The notes below the pieces were generated by a model. It searched no databases and had not been told where the DNA came from. It saw nothing but the letters and a program-made list of their open reading frames with translations. Positions 42,376 to 50,740 of a stretch of 61,811 bases of DNA are shown here, in pieces (positions within the stretch are counted from its first letter, which is position 1; each line of letters begins with the position of its first letter). The stretch is taken from contig DASYZG010000058.1 in the NCBI GenBank assembly GCA_035946575.1, forward strand, positions 1 to 61,811. Direction: 5' to 3'. This stretch comes from Gp13-AA77 sp035946575 (GTDB lineage: Bacteria; Acidobacteriota; Terriglobia; UBA7540). Both the position numbers and the translations under genes were made by a program.

Positions 42376-44847
42376 ATGGGATCGCTTACAGGTCAGATCA
42401 AACAGGTTTTTCGTCGCCTGCGGCGCGCGCCGATGTTTACTGCGGTCACGCTGATCACGCTCGGGGCGGGCGTGGGCGCGAACACCGCCGTCTTCAGCGT
42501 GCTCGAAGGCGTGCTGCTCAAGCCGCTGCCCTATCCGCGGCCCGCCGAGCTGATCGGCGTGTGGCACAAGGCTCCGGGAATCAATATCAGCGAGCTCACC
42601 GCCGCTCCATCCAACTACTTCATCTACCGCGAGCAGAACCGCACCTTGCAGGACATCGGGCTCTACACGGGCGACGCGGCCAACGTGACGGGCTCCGGCC
42701 AACCCGAGCACGTGACGGCGCTGGACGTGACCGATGGCACTCTGCCGCTGCTCGGCATCCCGCCGATGCTTGGACGCTGGTTCAGCCGCCAGGACGACTC
42801 TCCGAACAGCCCGGACACCGTGATGCTGACCTACGGCTACTGGCGCCACAAGTTCGGCGGCGATGCCTCGATCGTCGGGCGAAGCATCACCATCGACGGC
42901 AAACCGCGTATGGTCATCGGGGTGATGCCTCAGCGCTTCAACTTCATGGATCAAGACACCCCGCCGCTTATTCTCCCCTTCAAGTTCGACCGCAGCAAGC
43001 TGACCCTCGGCAATTTCAGCTACCGGGCGATTGCCCGCCTCAAGCCGGGGGTGACCCTGGAGCAGGCGAGCGCGGACGTGGATCGCATGCTGCCCATCGT
43101 CAATCGCAGCTTTCCTGCGCCCAAGGGTTTCAGCGTGAAGCTGTTCGAAGCCGCGCATATTGGCGCCAACCTCCGGCCGCTGAAGCAGGACGTGGTAGGC
43201 GACGTGGGCGGCACGCTTTGGGTGCTGATGGGCAGCATCGGCCTGGTGTTGCTGATCGCCTGTGCGAACGTGGCCAATCTCCTGCTGGTGCGCGCCGAGG
43301 GACGCCAACAGGAATTGGCGATTCGCGCCGCGCTCGGCGCGGGCTGGGGCCGGATCGCGGCGGAACTGCTCCTCGAAAGCCTGGTCCTCGGCTTGATGGG
43401 CAGCCTGCTCGGGCTCGGACTCGCCTATGCAGCCCTGCGCGCTCTCGTCGCCATGGCCCCGTCCGGACTGCCGCGCCTCGGCGAAATCGGCATCGACGCC
43501 AACGTCCTGCTGTTCACCCTGGGCGTCGCGATTCTCGCCAGCCTCCTGTTCGGCGCCGTGCCGGTCTTCAAATACGCCAAGGCGCACCTTGGAACCGGAT
43601 TGCGGGAAGGCGGGCGATCGCTGAGCCAGAGCCGGGAGCAGCATCGCGCGCGCAGCGTTCTGGTGATCGTCCAGGTGGCGCTGGCGCTAGTGCTCCTGGT
43701 CTGCTCAGGATTGATGATTCGCACCTTCCGCGCGCTCACCCGAGTGCAGCCCGGATTCAGCGCACCCGCTGAGCTTCAGACCTTCCGCCTGTCGTTCCCC
43801 GAGGCCGAGGTGAAGGACAACGTGCAGGTCGTCCGCATGGAGCAGGAGATCGCGCAAAAGATCGCTGGAATCCCGGGCGTCGCTTCTGTCGGACTCTCAA
43901 GAACCGTTCCCATGGACGGCAACGGCGGCTGGGATCCTGTGTTCGCCGAGGATCATACTTACGCCGAGGGTCAGCTTCCTCCCGTCGAACGCTTCAAGTA
44001 CGTCTCACCGGAATTCCGCCAGACTTTGGGCACGCCGCTCGTCGCCGGCCGCGATCTGACCTGGAGCGACGTTTACAATAAAGTTCCCGTTGTGCTGGTG
44101 TCGGAAAAGATGGCGCGCGACACGTGGCACAGCCCGGCGCAGGCGCTCGGCAAGCGGATCCGCGTGGGCTCGAACGACGAGTGGAAACAGGTGATCGGCG
44201 TCATCGGCGACATCTACGACGACGGCGTCAACAAGGATCCGTCGAGCACAGTTTATTGGCCCATTATGACCGCTCATCTGTACGGCGAGGATGTCCAGAT
44301 CCAGCGCGACATGGCCTTCGCCGTCCGAAGTCCGCGGGCCGGCGCCGAGAGCTTTATGAGCGAAGTTCGGCAGGCGGTGTGGTCCGTGGATCCCAACCTG
44401 CCGCTCGCGGACGTGCATACGCTGCAGTACTATTATGGCCGGTCGATGGCGCGCACTTCGTTCACGCTGGTGATGCTGGCGGTGGCCGGCGCCATGGCGC
44501 TGCTGCTCGGGATCGTCGGCCTGTATGGCGTGATCGCCTATTCGGTTTTGCAGCGCCGGCGCGAGATCGGCATCCGCATGGCGCTGGGCGCGCAGCGGCA
44601 GGAGCTGACGGGAATGTTCATCCGTCACGGGCTGCTGCTGACCGGCGTCGGCGTGGCCTGCGGGCTTGGGGCTGCGTTCGCCGTGATGCGCCTGATGTCG
44701 TCGCTGCTGTTCCACGTGAGCCCGGTCGATCCTGTCACTTACGGCGGCGTCGCGCTCGGTCTGGTCGCCACGGCGATGCTGGCGAGCTACGTCCCGTCGC
44801 GGCGCGCCGCTACGGTCGATCCGGTGGAAGCCCTGCGGGCGGAGTAG
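42376..44847 (+). CDS. MacB/FtsX-type ABC permease, orphan (ADOP-like)
   Basis: From ATG 42376 (GGAGG upstream) the product has 823 residues. It starts with LRRAPMFTAVTLITLGAGVG and a MacB periplasmic core domain (about 45-240), then an FtsX permease block (LLIACANVANLLLVRAEGRQ). A second periplasmic domain and a second FtsX block (VIAYSVLQRRREIGIRMALG) follow. The duplicated architecture and the lack of an ATPase partner match the acidobacterial duplicated orphan permeases. The substrate is unknown; peptide, antibiotic or lipoprotein export and mechanotransmission are possible. Confidence 0.92.
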   Translation: MGSLTGQIKQVFRRLRRAPMFTAVTLITLGAGVGANTAVFSVLEGVLLKPLPYPRPAELIGVWHKAPGINISELTAAPSNYFIYREQNRTLQDIGLYTGDAANVTGSGQPEHVTALDVTDGTLPLLGIPPMLGRWFSRQDDSPNSPDTVMLTYGYWRHKFGGDASIVGRSITIDGKPRMVIGVMPQRFNFMDQDTPPLILPFKFDRSKLTLGNFSYRAIARLKPGVTLEQASADVDRMLPIVNRSFPAPKGFSVKLFEAAHIGANLRPLKQDVVGDVGGTLWVLMGSIGLVLLIACANVANLLLVRAEGRQQELAIRAALGAGWGRIAAELLLESLVLGLMGSLLGLGLAYAALRALVAMAPSGLPRLGEIGIDANVLLFTLGVAILASLLFGAVPVFKYAKAHLGTGLREGGRSLSQSREQHRARSVLVIVQVALALVLLVCSGLMIRTFRALTRVQPGFSAPAELQTFRLSFPEAEVKDNVQVVRMEQEIAQKIAGIPGVASVGLSRTVPMDGNGGWDPVFAEDHTYAEGQLPPVERFKYVSPEFRQTLGTPLVAGRDLTWSDVYNKVPVVLVSEKMARDTWHSPAQALGKRIRVGSNDEWKQVIGVIGDIYDDGVNKDPSSTVYWPIMTAHLYGEDVQIQRDMAFAVRSPRAGAESFMSEVRQAVWSVDPNLPLADVHTLQYYYGRSMARTSFTLVMLAVAGAMALLLGIVGLYGVIAYSVLQRRREIGIRMALGAQRQELTGMFIRHGLLLTGVGVACGLGAAFAVMRLMSSLLFHVSPVDPVTYGGVALGLVATAMLASYVPSRRAATVDPVEALRAE

Positions 44848-45148
44848 AAGGACTGCGACCCGGCGTGCTGACTCGTCTGGGCTGCGGCAGTTTTTGAGTG
44901 CGACAGCTTTTGAGTGCGGCAGCTTGCTGCCGCTTTTGTCCAGCGAGCTTGCTCGCGGCGATTCCCTGTAATCCGGCCGGCAATCTGGCCTGATTGAAAG
45001 CGGGAGCAAGCTCAAAAGCCTTCGGCGGGCCGCCCGTTGTATGCCGGACGCGCGGTGTGACCCCTATCACTGCGTTTCGGCCCCCGACCGTGCCTTCCTG
45101 TAATGAGAGCTCACGCATGAGGGGTCGCTTGACCCGGGAGGCTCACCC
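44848..45148. other. Intergenic region with short repeats
   Basis: There is no gene. The motif TTTTGAGTGCGRCAG is repeated around 44,890-44,920, followed by a terminator-like hairpin and then CGAGCTTGCTCG-type short palindromes. This looks like a cluster of small dispersed repeats. Confidence 0.55.
44916..44937 (+). terminator. Terminator-like hairpin after the ABC permease
   Basis: GCGGCAG-CTTG-CTGCCGC followed by TTTT forms a compact stem with a short T-run about 70 bases after the permease stop. It could also belong to a dispersed repeat. Confidence 0.6.
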
Positions 45149-45652
45149 ATGACAGACACCACGCGGGAATTGATCGACGACTTTCTGGCCCAGAAGCGCC
45201 TGGCGCTGGTCGGGGTCTCGCACGACCCGAAGGACTTCAGCCGCGAGATGTTCCGCGAACTCACCCGGCGCGGATACGACATGGTGCCGGTGAATCCCAA
45301 TCTCACCGACCTGGAGGGAGTCCTGTGCTTCGACTGCCTGCAGGACGTGGCGCCGCCGGTCGCGGGCGCCCTGGTGATGACCGCGCCTACCCGGAGCGAG
45401 CAGGTGGTGCGCGACTGCGCCGAAGCGGGCATCAAGCGCGTCTGGCTGCATCGCGGCGTGGGAACGGGCGCGGTGTCGCGCGGCGCGGTGGAGTTCTGCC
45501 ATGATCACGGCCTCAGTGTTATCGAGGGCTATTGCCCGTATATGTTCCTGGAAGACACTCCGGCCTTTCATCGCGTCCATCGCTTCTTCTTCAAGCTCAC
45601 AGGCAGATACCCGGCCGCAGCCACCCGAGGGCCCGATAGTGGGTCAGTTTGA
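45149..45652 (+). CDS. CoA-binding (Rossmann-fold) protein
   Basis: The 167-residue product matches the CoA_binding_2 family: LALVGVSHDPKDFSREMFRE (nucleotide loop), YDMVPVNPN, GALVMTAPTRSEQVVRDCAE and VWLHRGVGTGAVSRGAVEFC. An EGYCPYMFLEDTPAFHRVH end follows. Such proteins bind CoA or a nucleotide; the cellular role is unknown. GGAGG precedes the ATG. It stands alone. Confidence 0.88.
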   Translation: MTDTTRELIDDFLAQKRLALVGVSHDPKDFSREMFRELTRRGYDMVPVNPNLTDLEGVLCFDCLQDVAPPVAGALVMTAPTRSEQVVRDCAEAGIKRVWLHRGVGTGAVSRGAVEFCHDHGLSVIEGYCPYMFLEDTPAFHRVHRFFFKLTGRYPAAATRGPDSGSV

Positions 45653-45958
45653 CCGTAGCGGCGGGTTTACCCCGCCATCCGTGGCGGTATGAAGCCACCG
45701 GAAGCCTGTTGGCCAAGCATGCAGACTCAGTACGTTCCCGACGGCGCTCAAGGAATGGCATGAGTATTTCGGGAATTGAGCTGAAGGACGTCCGGGCTCG
45801 CAGCGTGGTGTAAGTGACGAGGCGCCGCTGGCTCGAGTCGCGGAACGGTGGGTGACTGGCTGCAAAGGAAAGTACCACGGCCAGCTTGGCCGCGAGCCGC
45901 ACGGGCGGTGCGCCCGTGCTAGGTCAAACTGGGTCAATTCCTAAACGGGCGGCGAGGC
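45653..45958. repeat. Intergenic hairpin repeats
   Basis: No gene is seen. Two GC-rich hairpins stand out: GGCGGG/CCCGCC at 45660-45676 and the perfect 9-bp GCACGGGCG/CGCCCGTGC at 45899-45919. Both are of the REP-like type seen elsewhere in the window. Confidence 0.55.
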
Positions 45959-46828
45959 ATGCAGAGGTTTCGTCGAATCCTGCGCTCTCTCTGGGCGGGC
46001 ATCCTGGGATTCCTCATTGCCCTGGCAGGCTCCGTTGTCCTGGGCGCGCTGCTCACGATCAATCTCAAGACGAGCCCGCGCGTCCCGTGGTGGACGCTGC
46101 CCATGGCAGGATACCTGTGGCTCCTGTGGCGGTATCTCGGGGGTAGCGGCTGGCCCCGCGGCACCTCGGAGTCGCGACGATGCTCGCGGCGGGCCAACCC
46201 CGTCCCGGCGCGGATTCTCGGTTGGGCATTGCTCGCCGGCATGCTCGCAGTCGCGGCCCTGGCCGGACTCTGGGTCGCTCTATCGCAGCTCGTGAAGATG
46301 GCCCCCAATCCCTTCTCGGATTACTCCCGGTACCCGGTCCTGATGGCCGTCTCGGTGGTCGTGATGGGGTCTGTCAACTCACCGCTTACCGAAGAGGCCG
46401 GATTCCGCGGCTACTGCCAGACCTGGCTGGAGCGTGAGTTTCGCGCGCCAGTCGCCGTGGCGTTCTCGTCGCTCTTCTTCATGCTCTTTCACGTGAACCA
46501 GGGCCTCGAGTGGCCCAAGCTGCTGGTCTTTTACCTCGTGGGCGTGACTTTCGGCGCCATCGCCTGTCTGGCGAACTCGATCCTGGCCAGCATTCCGGTC
46601 CACGTCCTGGGCGACCTGACGTTCTTCATCTTCATATGGCCGCGCGACGCCGCCCGCCGGCTGGTTTGGGACACTGGCGCCGACGCCTGGTTCTGGATTC
46701 ACGTGGCGCAGGCGATTGTGTTCGCCGGGCTCGCGATTCTGACGTTCCGCAGGCTGGCACGAGTCAGTCGCGGCGTGCGTGCCTCCGCAGGCGGTCGCGT
46801 CTCAGGACTTCAAGTCAACAGTTCTTGA
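45959..46828 (+). CDS. CPBP-family intramembrane metalloprotease
   Basis: The 289-residue membrane protein has about eight helices and the CPBP/Abi motifs: motif 1 TEEAGFRGY with E145, E146 and R150, motif 2 LFHVN with H178 and N180, and motif 3 HVLGD with H215. These residues would bind zinc within the membrane. Substrates are unknown; relatives process prenylated proteins or bacteriocin-related peptides. The N-terminal Arg-rich segment (ESRRCSRRANP) lies in a cytoplasmic loop. Confidence 0.88.
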   Translation: MQRFRRILRSLWAGILGFLIALAGSVVLGALLTINLKTSPRVPWWTLPMAGYLWLLWRYLGGSGWPRGTSESRRCSRRANPVPARILGWALLAGMLAVAALAGLWVALSQLVKMAPNPFSDYSRYPVLMAVSVVVMGSVNSPLTEEAGFRGYCQTWLEREFRAPVAVAFSSLFFMLFHVNQGLEWPKLLVFYLVGVTFGAIACLANSILASIPVHVLGDLTFFIFIWPRDAARRLVWDTGADAWFWIHVAQAIVFAGLAILTFRRLARVSRGVRASAGGRVSGLQVNSS

Positions 46829-47817
46829 AAAACGCGGGTGGCGACGACATTGCTTTTCATGTCGTCGTCACGAGGCCCATGTCCTCGGGCGGCAAGGCTC
46901 AAGGCGAGCACTCCACCACGGCTACTTGGCCGCCAATTCCGGTGAGACGGAATAGAACATCGGCCAGTTTGTGGGGCCGGCGGCGCATCCGCTTCTCTCT
47001 TCCTCCCCTGAACGCCGAGCCTGGAGCTCCGAACTTCGAACTCCGGAACACGCTTGATTGGGCAACACCGCGAGGCTCTTTCGATTGACATCGCTAACCG
47101 CATGGTATATAAATGAGTCGTAATATCCCGCAAATCCCCGGTTTGCGCCGAGGCCGTCCCATGGCCGCCTTCAGTTTCGATTCCGCGCGCACCGAGGTGT
47201 TGAGTCTCGCTCGCCTGCGTAATCAGAGGTGCCGTTACATGACCGGGAGCGAACCCGGCGGCGAAGGTCGCGCCGATATCATGAAGCTGCGCCAGGCAAT
47301 CGAAGCGCGGCCCGGCAGCTTCGTCAAGGTGGAAAAAAGCACAAAAAAGTGGGTAGGATCTTGTGATGCAACGAACCCATCCTTGTATCATCCTACGAAC
47401 ATTGGGGTTAACCCCGTTTGCGGGCCTTTACGCCTCGAGATTTTTCACAAACGAACCCAATCAGGGATGACTAAGGTGAAGAAGGAGTTAGGCCTGAAAC
47501 TGGCCTATTTCCGGCCGGGATTTTTCGAGGTGAATTTCGGCCAAAAAAGCTTGGTTTTCGGAGATTGCAGAGATCCTTCGCTCCGCTCAGGATGACAGTT
47601 TGCGTTGTTTGGCGGCCTGCAGAGGAGTCTTTTTGACACCGATGTGCGAGGTAGGCCGGCACGGCTGGGACAAAGCGCAAACGACAAAGGGACCAGGACG
47701 AAGGACTAGGGACCAAGGACAACGGACGACCAAAGTCATGAGGCTTCCAATACGGGACGTCAGGAAATACAATATGGCCGACAACCTGGGCGTCCCGGCG
47801 CCCGACCAGGAGCGACG
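46829..47817. other. Long intergenic region with a consensus promoter
   Basis: These 989 bases have no firmly supported gene. A consensus promoter at 47085-47113 would transcribe rightwards. A plus-strand frame from 47113 to 47595 is open, but only its first third looks protein-like; it later runs through T-rich hairpins and a repeat resembling TTCGCTCCGCTCAGGATGAC (near 47,577). A small RNA or an unrecognised short gene is possible. Confidence 0.45.
47085..47113 (+). promoter_or_regulatory. Consensus sigma-70 promoter
   Basis: TTGACA (47085-47090), a 17-base spacer and TATAAA (47108-47113) form one of the best promoter matches in the window. The predicted start is near 47,120. The nearest certain gene on this strand is the OPT transporter, about 700 bases further on. 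Confidence 0.65.
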
Positions 47818-49875
47818 ATGAGTACCCAAGTGATCGGCCCGTCCGAAACGAAGAAGAAGCACGTCCCTTACGTCCCCGAGACCATGGAGATGAAGGAGTT
47901 CACCATCCGCGCCCTGCTGATCGGCCTGGTGATGACGGCCATCCTGGGCTCGGCGAACGCTTATCTCGGCCTGAAAGCCGGAATGACGATCGCCGCCACC
48001 TACCCCGCGGCTGTGATCGGCATGGCGCTGCTCCGCTTGATGAAGGGATCGCTGCTCGAGGAGAACATCGCCCGGACGGTGGGCTCGATCGGCGAGTCGG
48101 TGGCGGCGGGTGCCGTCTTCACGATCCCGGCATTCATCATGGCCGGACTCTGGCCGGGACTCAGCCGCGACAAATATTGGAACTCGGTGGCGCTGATGGT
48201 GATCGGCGGGACGCTCGGCATCCTCTTTGTCACCCTGCTGCGCCGCGTGATGGTGGAAGATCCCGAGCTGCCCTTTCCCGAATCTGTGGCGGCATCGCAG
48301 ATTCACAAGGCGGGCCAGCAGGGCGCGAAAGCCGCCAAAATCCTCTTCGCCAACATGGGCTTCGGCGGATTGATTTACCTGCTGGGCGCCATTAACGTCT
48401 TTCGCGCCAGCAACACGTTTCCGGTGAGCATCAGCGCGGTGGGCAAGCGGCTGCTGCTGCGCACCAGCACAAACCCGAGCGTTGCCACCACGATAACGGG
48501 CGGCGCCACCATCCTGACCCCGCCCGACATCAGCCCGGCATACCTCGGCGTCGGCTACATCATTGGACCCAGGCTCGCCTCCCTGAACTTCGCCGGCGGC
48601 GTGCTCGCCTGGGGCCTGCTCGTGCCGCTGCTGACCTGGGCGCTCGGCCCGTCGATCCAGGCCTCGCAGCCCGCGGGGCACGAACTCTCCTGGACGCTGC
48701 TTTCGAATGCGATCTATTTCTCCATCGTGCGGCCCATCGCCGTCGGCGGCATGCTGGTGGGCGCCACCTACACCTTGTTCAAGATGCGCAAGCAACTGGC
48801 TTCCGGCATGGGCCGGGCCGTTTCCGATCTCAAGAAATCCGCCGTGGCACAGGCCGGCGGCAGCCGCACGGACCGTGATCTGAATGCCAAAGCGGTATTC
48901 GCGGGCGTGGCGGTGGTGCTGGTGGCGATGATTGCGCTCTACTATTTCTTCATCGGCGGTGCGGGCAGTCTTACCACCTCGAAGGTCGTTACCGGCGCGG
49001 TGATCGCGGCGCTGGTGATGGTTGTCCTCGGGTTCTTTTTCGCCGCGGTCTCCGGCAATCTGGTCGGCTTGATCGGCTCCTCGAACAATCCCGTGTCCGG
49101 CCTGACGCTCTGCACGCTGGTGATCGCCGCCCTGCTCATGGTCGCGCTGGGCGTCTCCGGAACCGGCGGGGTAGCGGCGGTGCTCGGCGTAGCGGCGGTG
49201 GTCTGCGTTTCCTCTGCGGTGGCCGGCGAGATGCTGCAGGACCTCAAAGTCGGACACATCCTCGGGGGCACGCCCGCCAAGATGCAGGTCGGCGATCTGT
49301 TCGGCATCGTGATAGCTTCGCTGGTTCTTTTCTTCCCGCTGGCCGTTCTCGACAAGGCGTACCACTTCGGCAGCGCCGCCCTGCCCGCGCCGCAGGCCGG
49401 GCTGATGGCCATGCTCGCCCAGGGCATCGTGGGCGGCAACATGGCGTGGCCGCTGGTGATCGTCGGGATCCTGCTGGGCATCGCCATGATCATGATCGAA
49501 GTGCGCAGCGTGATGCTCTTTTCGGTCGGTATGTATCTGCCCCTGGGAACCACCTTCGCCATCTTCGCCGGCGGAATCATTCGCTGGGTCACCGACAGGC
49601 TGCGCGATCGGCGCGGCCTCAACGACGCTCAGAAGGCTCGCGTCGACAACGCCGGCGTGCTGACCGCGTCCGGACTGATTGCCGGCGAGGCGCTTTGTGG
49701 ACTTGTCATCGCGGGATTGGTGGGATCGGGCTACGACGTGACGCTCTTCAAGTGGACGCCGCCCTATCTGGCGGCGCTGGTCGCATTGGCGGTGCTGATC
49801 ACCGTGATGATCCGCCTGCCGCTCGCCAACGCCGGTAGTCCTGACGAACCCGCGCCGCCGGCGGCCATTATGTAG
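47818..49875 (+). CDS. OPT-family oligopeptide transporter
   Basis: The 685-residue protein has about 16 membrane helices and OPT superfamily features: FTIRALLIGLVMTAILGSAN then AYLGLKAGMTIAATYPAAV, GLIGSSNNPVSGLTLCTLVI, and a conserved cytoplasmic DLKVGHILGGTPAKMQVGDL. The bacterial branch is thought to import peptides or metal chelates using the proton gradient. AGGAG precedes the ATG. It may be served by the promoter at 47085 or by a closer one. Confidence 0.92.
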   Translation: MSTQVIGPSETKKKHVPYVPETMEMKEFTIRALLIGLVMTAILGSANAYLGLKAGMTIAATYPAAVIGMALLRLMKGSLLEENIARTVGSIGESVAAGAVFTIPAFIMAGLWPGLSRDKYWNSVALMVIGGTLGILFVTLLRRVMVEDPELPFPESVAASQIHKAGQQGAKAAKILFANMGFGGLIYLLGAINVFRASNTFPVSISAVGKRLLLRTSTNPSVATTITGGATILTPPDISPAYLGVGYIIGPRLASLNFAGGVLAWGLLVPLLTWALGPSIQASQPAGHELSWTLLSNAIYFSIVRPIAVGGMLVGATYTLFKMRKQLASGMGRAVSDLKKSAVAQAGGSRTDRDLNAKAVFAGVAVVLVAMIALYYFFIGGAGSLTTSKVVTGAVIAALVMVVLGFFFAAVSGNLVGLIGSSNNPVSGLTLCTLVIAALLMVALGVSGTGGVAAVLGVAAVVCVSSAVAGEMLQDLKVGHILGGTPAKMQVGDLFGIVIASLVLFFPLAVLDKAYHFGSAALPAPQAGLMAMLAQGIVGGNMAWPLVIVGILLGIAMIMIEVRSVMLFSVGMYLPLGTTFAIFAGGIIRWVTDRLRDRRGLNDAQKARVDNAGVLTASGLIAGEALCGLVIAGLVGSGYDVTLFKWTPPYLAALVALAVLITVMIRLPLANAGSPDEPAPPAAIM

Positions 49876-49936
49876 AAGCCGTGGCAAGCGACGAGTGCAA
49901 GTGACAAGTAGGGTACGCGACTGCTAACCTTGAGCC

Positions 49937-50698
49937 ATGCCGCGCTCTTACGGAGGACCGCAAATCTCTTTTGGACCGCCCTTCACCGGGATGGTGAGGA
50001 CGCTCTGCATCATCACCTCGGCGGTCTTCCTCGTAACCTACGTGCCGGCGGCGCTCCTGGGCTCGATGGAGGTTCCCTTTGGCAGCCACCTGCTCGGTTT
50101 GGTGCCGGCGATGGTCGTGCACGGCGCTATCTGGCAGCTTGCCACCTATCTCTTCCTGCACGGCGGCTGGTTCCACATCATCTTCAATCTGTTCGCGCTC
50201 TGGATGTTCGGTTACGACCTGGAGCAGGTCTGGGGGACGAAGCGCTTCCTCTTCTACTTCTTCATGACCGGCATTGGCGGCGCGCTCTTCAATGTTCTGC
50301 TCGAGCCGAACAGCCCGATTCCGGTGATCGGCAACTCCGCCGCGGTCTACGGGATTCTGCTGGCGTTCGGGATGCTCTTCCCCGATCGCCCGATCTTCCT
50401 GTGGTTCGTGGTTCCCATCAAGGCCAAGTGGTTTGTGCTCGTCATGGGCCTGATCGAGTTCTGGGCATCCCTCACTCAAACGGGGTCCGGCGTCGCTCAC
50501 CTCGCCCACTTGGGCGGAATGCTCTTCGGATTCTTCTACGTGCGTTCGGTCCGGGGGACTCGTGGCCGCGGCGGCCCCAGCCTGAATCTGCGCGGGCGCT
50601 ATGACGAATGGCGCCGGGCGCGCCTGCGTCGAAAATTCGAAAGCTACATGCGGAAGCACGACGAGCGCCAGGGCCCGCCGGGCGGCTGGGTGAACTAG
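49937..50698 (+). CDS. Rhomboid-family intramembrane serine protease
   Basis: The 253-residue product has six helices in rhomboid order: LATYLFLHGGWFHIIFNLFA (the HGxxH-N region), GTKRFLFYFFMTGIGGA, nucleophile Ser134 in IGNSAAVYGILLAF, and the catalytic-His helix AHLAHLGGMLFGFFYV (His191). Position +1 after the Ser is Ala instead of the usual Gly, which may affect activity. A basic C-terminal tail of about 45 residues is cytoplasmic. Substrates are unknown. Confidence 0.88.
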   Translation: MPRSYGGPQISFGPPFTGMVRTLCIITSAVFLVTYVPAALLGSMEVPFGSHLLGLVPAMVVHGAIWQLATYLFLHGGWFHIIFNLFALWMFGYDLEQVWGTKRFLFYFFMTGIGGALFNVLLEPNSPIPVIGNSAAVYGILLAFGMLFPDRPIFLWFVVPIKAKWFVLVMGLIEFWASLTQTGSGVAHLAHLGGMLFGFFYVRSVRGTRGRGGPSLNLRGRYDEWRRARLRRKFESYMRKHDERQGPPGGWVN

Positions 50699-50740
50699 CC
50701 TGTCATCCTGCGGAGCCGCAGGCGACGACGGATCTCCGTA

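Noticed and set aside
45067..45435. Minus-strand frames opposite the CoA-binding protein
   Set aside because: They are antisense to a well-supported gene and lack any motif.
46810..47391. A 193-residue minus-strand frame right of the CPBP gene
   Set aside because: It overlaps the CPBP stop and lies antisense to a strong promoter. It has no domain or ribosome site.
47587..49887. A 766-residue minus-strand frame opposite the OPT transporter
   Set aside because: It is rich in Arg, His and Gln with no domain, and antisense to a clear membrane protein.
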